Below are positions 63,104-64,000 of a stretch of 64,000 nucleotides of DNA, in pieces. A model generated the notes under the pieces. It did not search any database, had not been told where the DNA came from, and saw only the letters and a program-made list of their open reading frames with translations. The stretch lies in contig CAKPOO010000003.1 in the NCBI GenBank assembly GCA_934169925.1, positions 62,001 through 126,000 of the forward strand, written 5' to 3'. Both the position numbers and the translations under genes were made by a program. Source of the DNA: an uncultured Clostridia bacterium. Its GTDB lineage: Bacteria > Bacillota > Clostridia > TANB77 > CAG-465. Each line of letters starts with the position of its first letter. Positions within the stretch are counted from its first letter, which is position 1.

Positions 63104-64000
63104 ATGAATTTATATATTATAGCAATTATTATTATACAAATACTTTTACTTATTTTTATGTCTAGAAAGTATATTTTAAAACAGGCAAATGAAAATATAA
63201 TACTAATATCTTTACTTAGTTTTTTTATAGGAATGTTAGTTGTTCTATGTTATTATAATGTGTATGTTAAAATAAATTTATTAGTATTTTTCTTAATAGT
63301 TGGAATTTTTATTCCTTTAATATTTTTTATATTAGAACTAAAAAATATATTTGTATCAAAGAAATTTTTATGTTTAAAAATAAAATATGTTTTAAAACAT
63401 ATGAGTTTTAATAAAAAAAATACTGAAACTAACATAAAAATAATAAAAAAATATATAGATAAAGTAAAATTAAATTTAAAAATTAATGGTAAAGATTATA
63501 TTTTGTACTATTATCTTGGTAAATTATATGCTACAATAAACGATTTTAGAAATGCAAAAGAATCATTTACTATAGCTGTTAAATTAAATGAAAATGATTA
63601 TAGATCAATATATGAACTTGGCATTTTATTTCAAAAACAAGAAAAGTTTGAGTTTGCAATAAAATCTTTTAAAGAGGCAATAAAAATAAACAAAAAATAT
63701 TATCTAGCATATGAAGCATGTGGATTTTTATACACTGATCAAATGATGTTTGATGATGCAATTTTATTATATAAAGATGGACTTAAGATATTTAAAGATT
63801 CTTGTGAAATTTGTTATAATTTAGCATTAGTATATTATATAAAAGAAGATTTTAATGAAGCTGAAATGTATCTAAAAAAAGCAATAAGTAAAAATCCAAA
63901 GCTATATAATGCATATTATTATTTAGCAAATATATTATCAAAAAAAGGTGAATATGAAAAAGCAATTTCTTGTTATAAGAGGCTTATAAAATCAACTGTT
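63104..64000 (+). CDS. Membrane-anchored TPR protein, 3' end outside window
   Basis: An open frame of 299 codons starts at ATG 63104 behind AGAGGAA and runs off the end of the window. Three membrane helices occupy about residues 1-90 (starting MNLYIIAIIIIQILLLIFM). The rest (about 130-299) is a series of TPR-like helix pairs with the pattern YYLGKLYATINDFRNAKESF, then YELGILFQKQEKFEFAIKSF, YNLALVYYIKEDFNEAEMYL and YYYLANILSKKGEYEKAISC. TPR arrays are protein-binding scaffolds. No enzymatic motif is visible. It is divergent from murC, so a cell-envelope role is possible but unproven. Confidence 0.8.
   Translation, partial: MNLYIIAIIIIQILLLIFMSRKYILKQANENIILISLLSFFIGMLVVLCYYNVYVKINLLVFFLIVGIFIPLIFFILELKNIFVSKKFLCLKIKYVLKHMSFNKKNTETNIKIIKKYIDKVKLNLKINGKDYILYYYLGKLYATINDFRNAKESFTIAVKLNENDYRSIYELGILFQKQEKFEFAIKSFKEAIKINKKYYLAYEACGFLYTDQMMFDDAILLYKDGLKIFKDSCEICYNLALVYYIKEDFNEAEMYLKKAISKNPKLYNAYYYLANILSKKGEYEKAISCYKRLIKSTV

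Overview
The window is a very AT-rich chromosomal segment that uses the standard bacterial code. Nearly all stops are TAA or TAG; the only TGA I found ends spoIIIAC. The genes point to a Gram-positive, endospore-forming Clostridia-like bacterium (Bacillota): secG next to rnr, a full spoIIIAA-AH operon, a monoderm-style type IV pilus locus without a secretin, and AGGAGG-type ribosome sites. This placement is inference; no rRNA is present.

Layout. Positions 1-4651 hold the 3' end of an O-antigen ligase/polymerase-like gene, then secG, rnr, an unknown membrane protein and trmB. Fhs (minus strand) converges on trmB. Positions 6416-14456 hold an unknown 159-aa protein, a PAP2 phosphatase, tRNA-Gln(CTG), a 57-aa small protein behind a structured leader, a SWIM/SNF2 helicase, a MATE transporter fused to a cytidylate-kinase-like domain, and an unknown minus-strand gene. 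Positions 14706-19624 are the spoIIIA operon; spoIIIAA carries a one-base insertion inside its Walker A motif. Positions 19955-30227 are a type IV pilus cluster: a PilM-PilN fusion, PilO, two small anchored proteins, twin major pilins, a truncated prepilin-peptidase domain fused to a minor pilin, two more minor pilins, PilB, PilT and PilC. Positions 30373-34028 hold tRNA-Lys(CTT), pgi, a TraX-family protein, an SSB-like OB-fold protein and an M23 peptidase.

Positions 34225-53400 hold the most unusual part: about 19 kb of type IV secretion/conjugation-like genes. They are three single VirB2-like pilins, one double VirB2-like protein, a PrgI/VirB3-like protein, a VirB4 split into an N-terminal-like protein and an ATPase, four tandem paralogues resembling the N-terminal half of a VirB6/TrbL-type channel, one separate protein resembling its C-terminal half, two anchored VirB8-position proteins, and a 1339-aa membrane-anchored wall hydrolase. 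I see no relaxase, coupling protein, integrase or att site. It therefore looks like a resident secretion or surface apparatus rather than an obvious mobile element, although missing parts could lie elsewhere in the genome.

Positions 53542-64000 return to housekeeping: an S1-domain protein, an AGCS symporter, a 97-aa unknown, dnaE, ychF, an amidase-like protein lacking its usual zinc ligands, murC, and a TPR membrane protein cut by the window end. Many promoters have an extended -10 (TGN-TATAAT), and most transcription units end in clear hairpin-T terminators.
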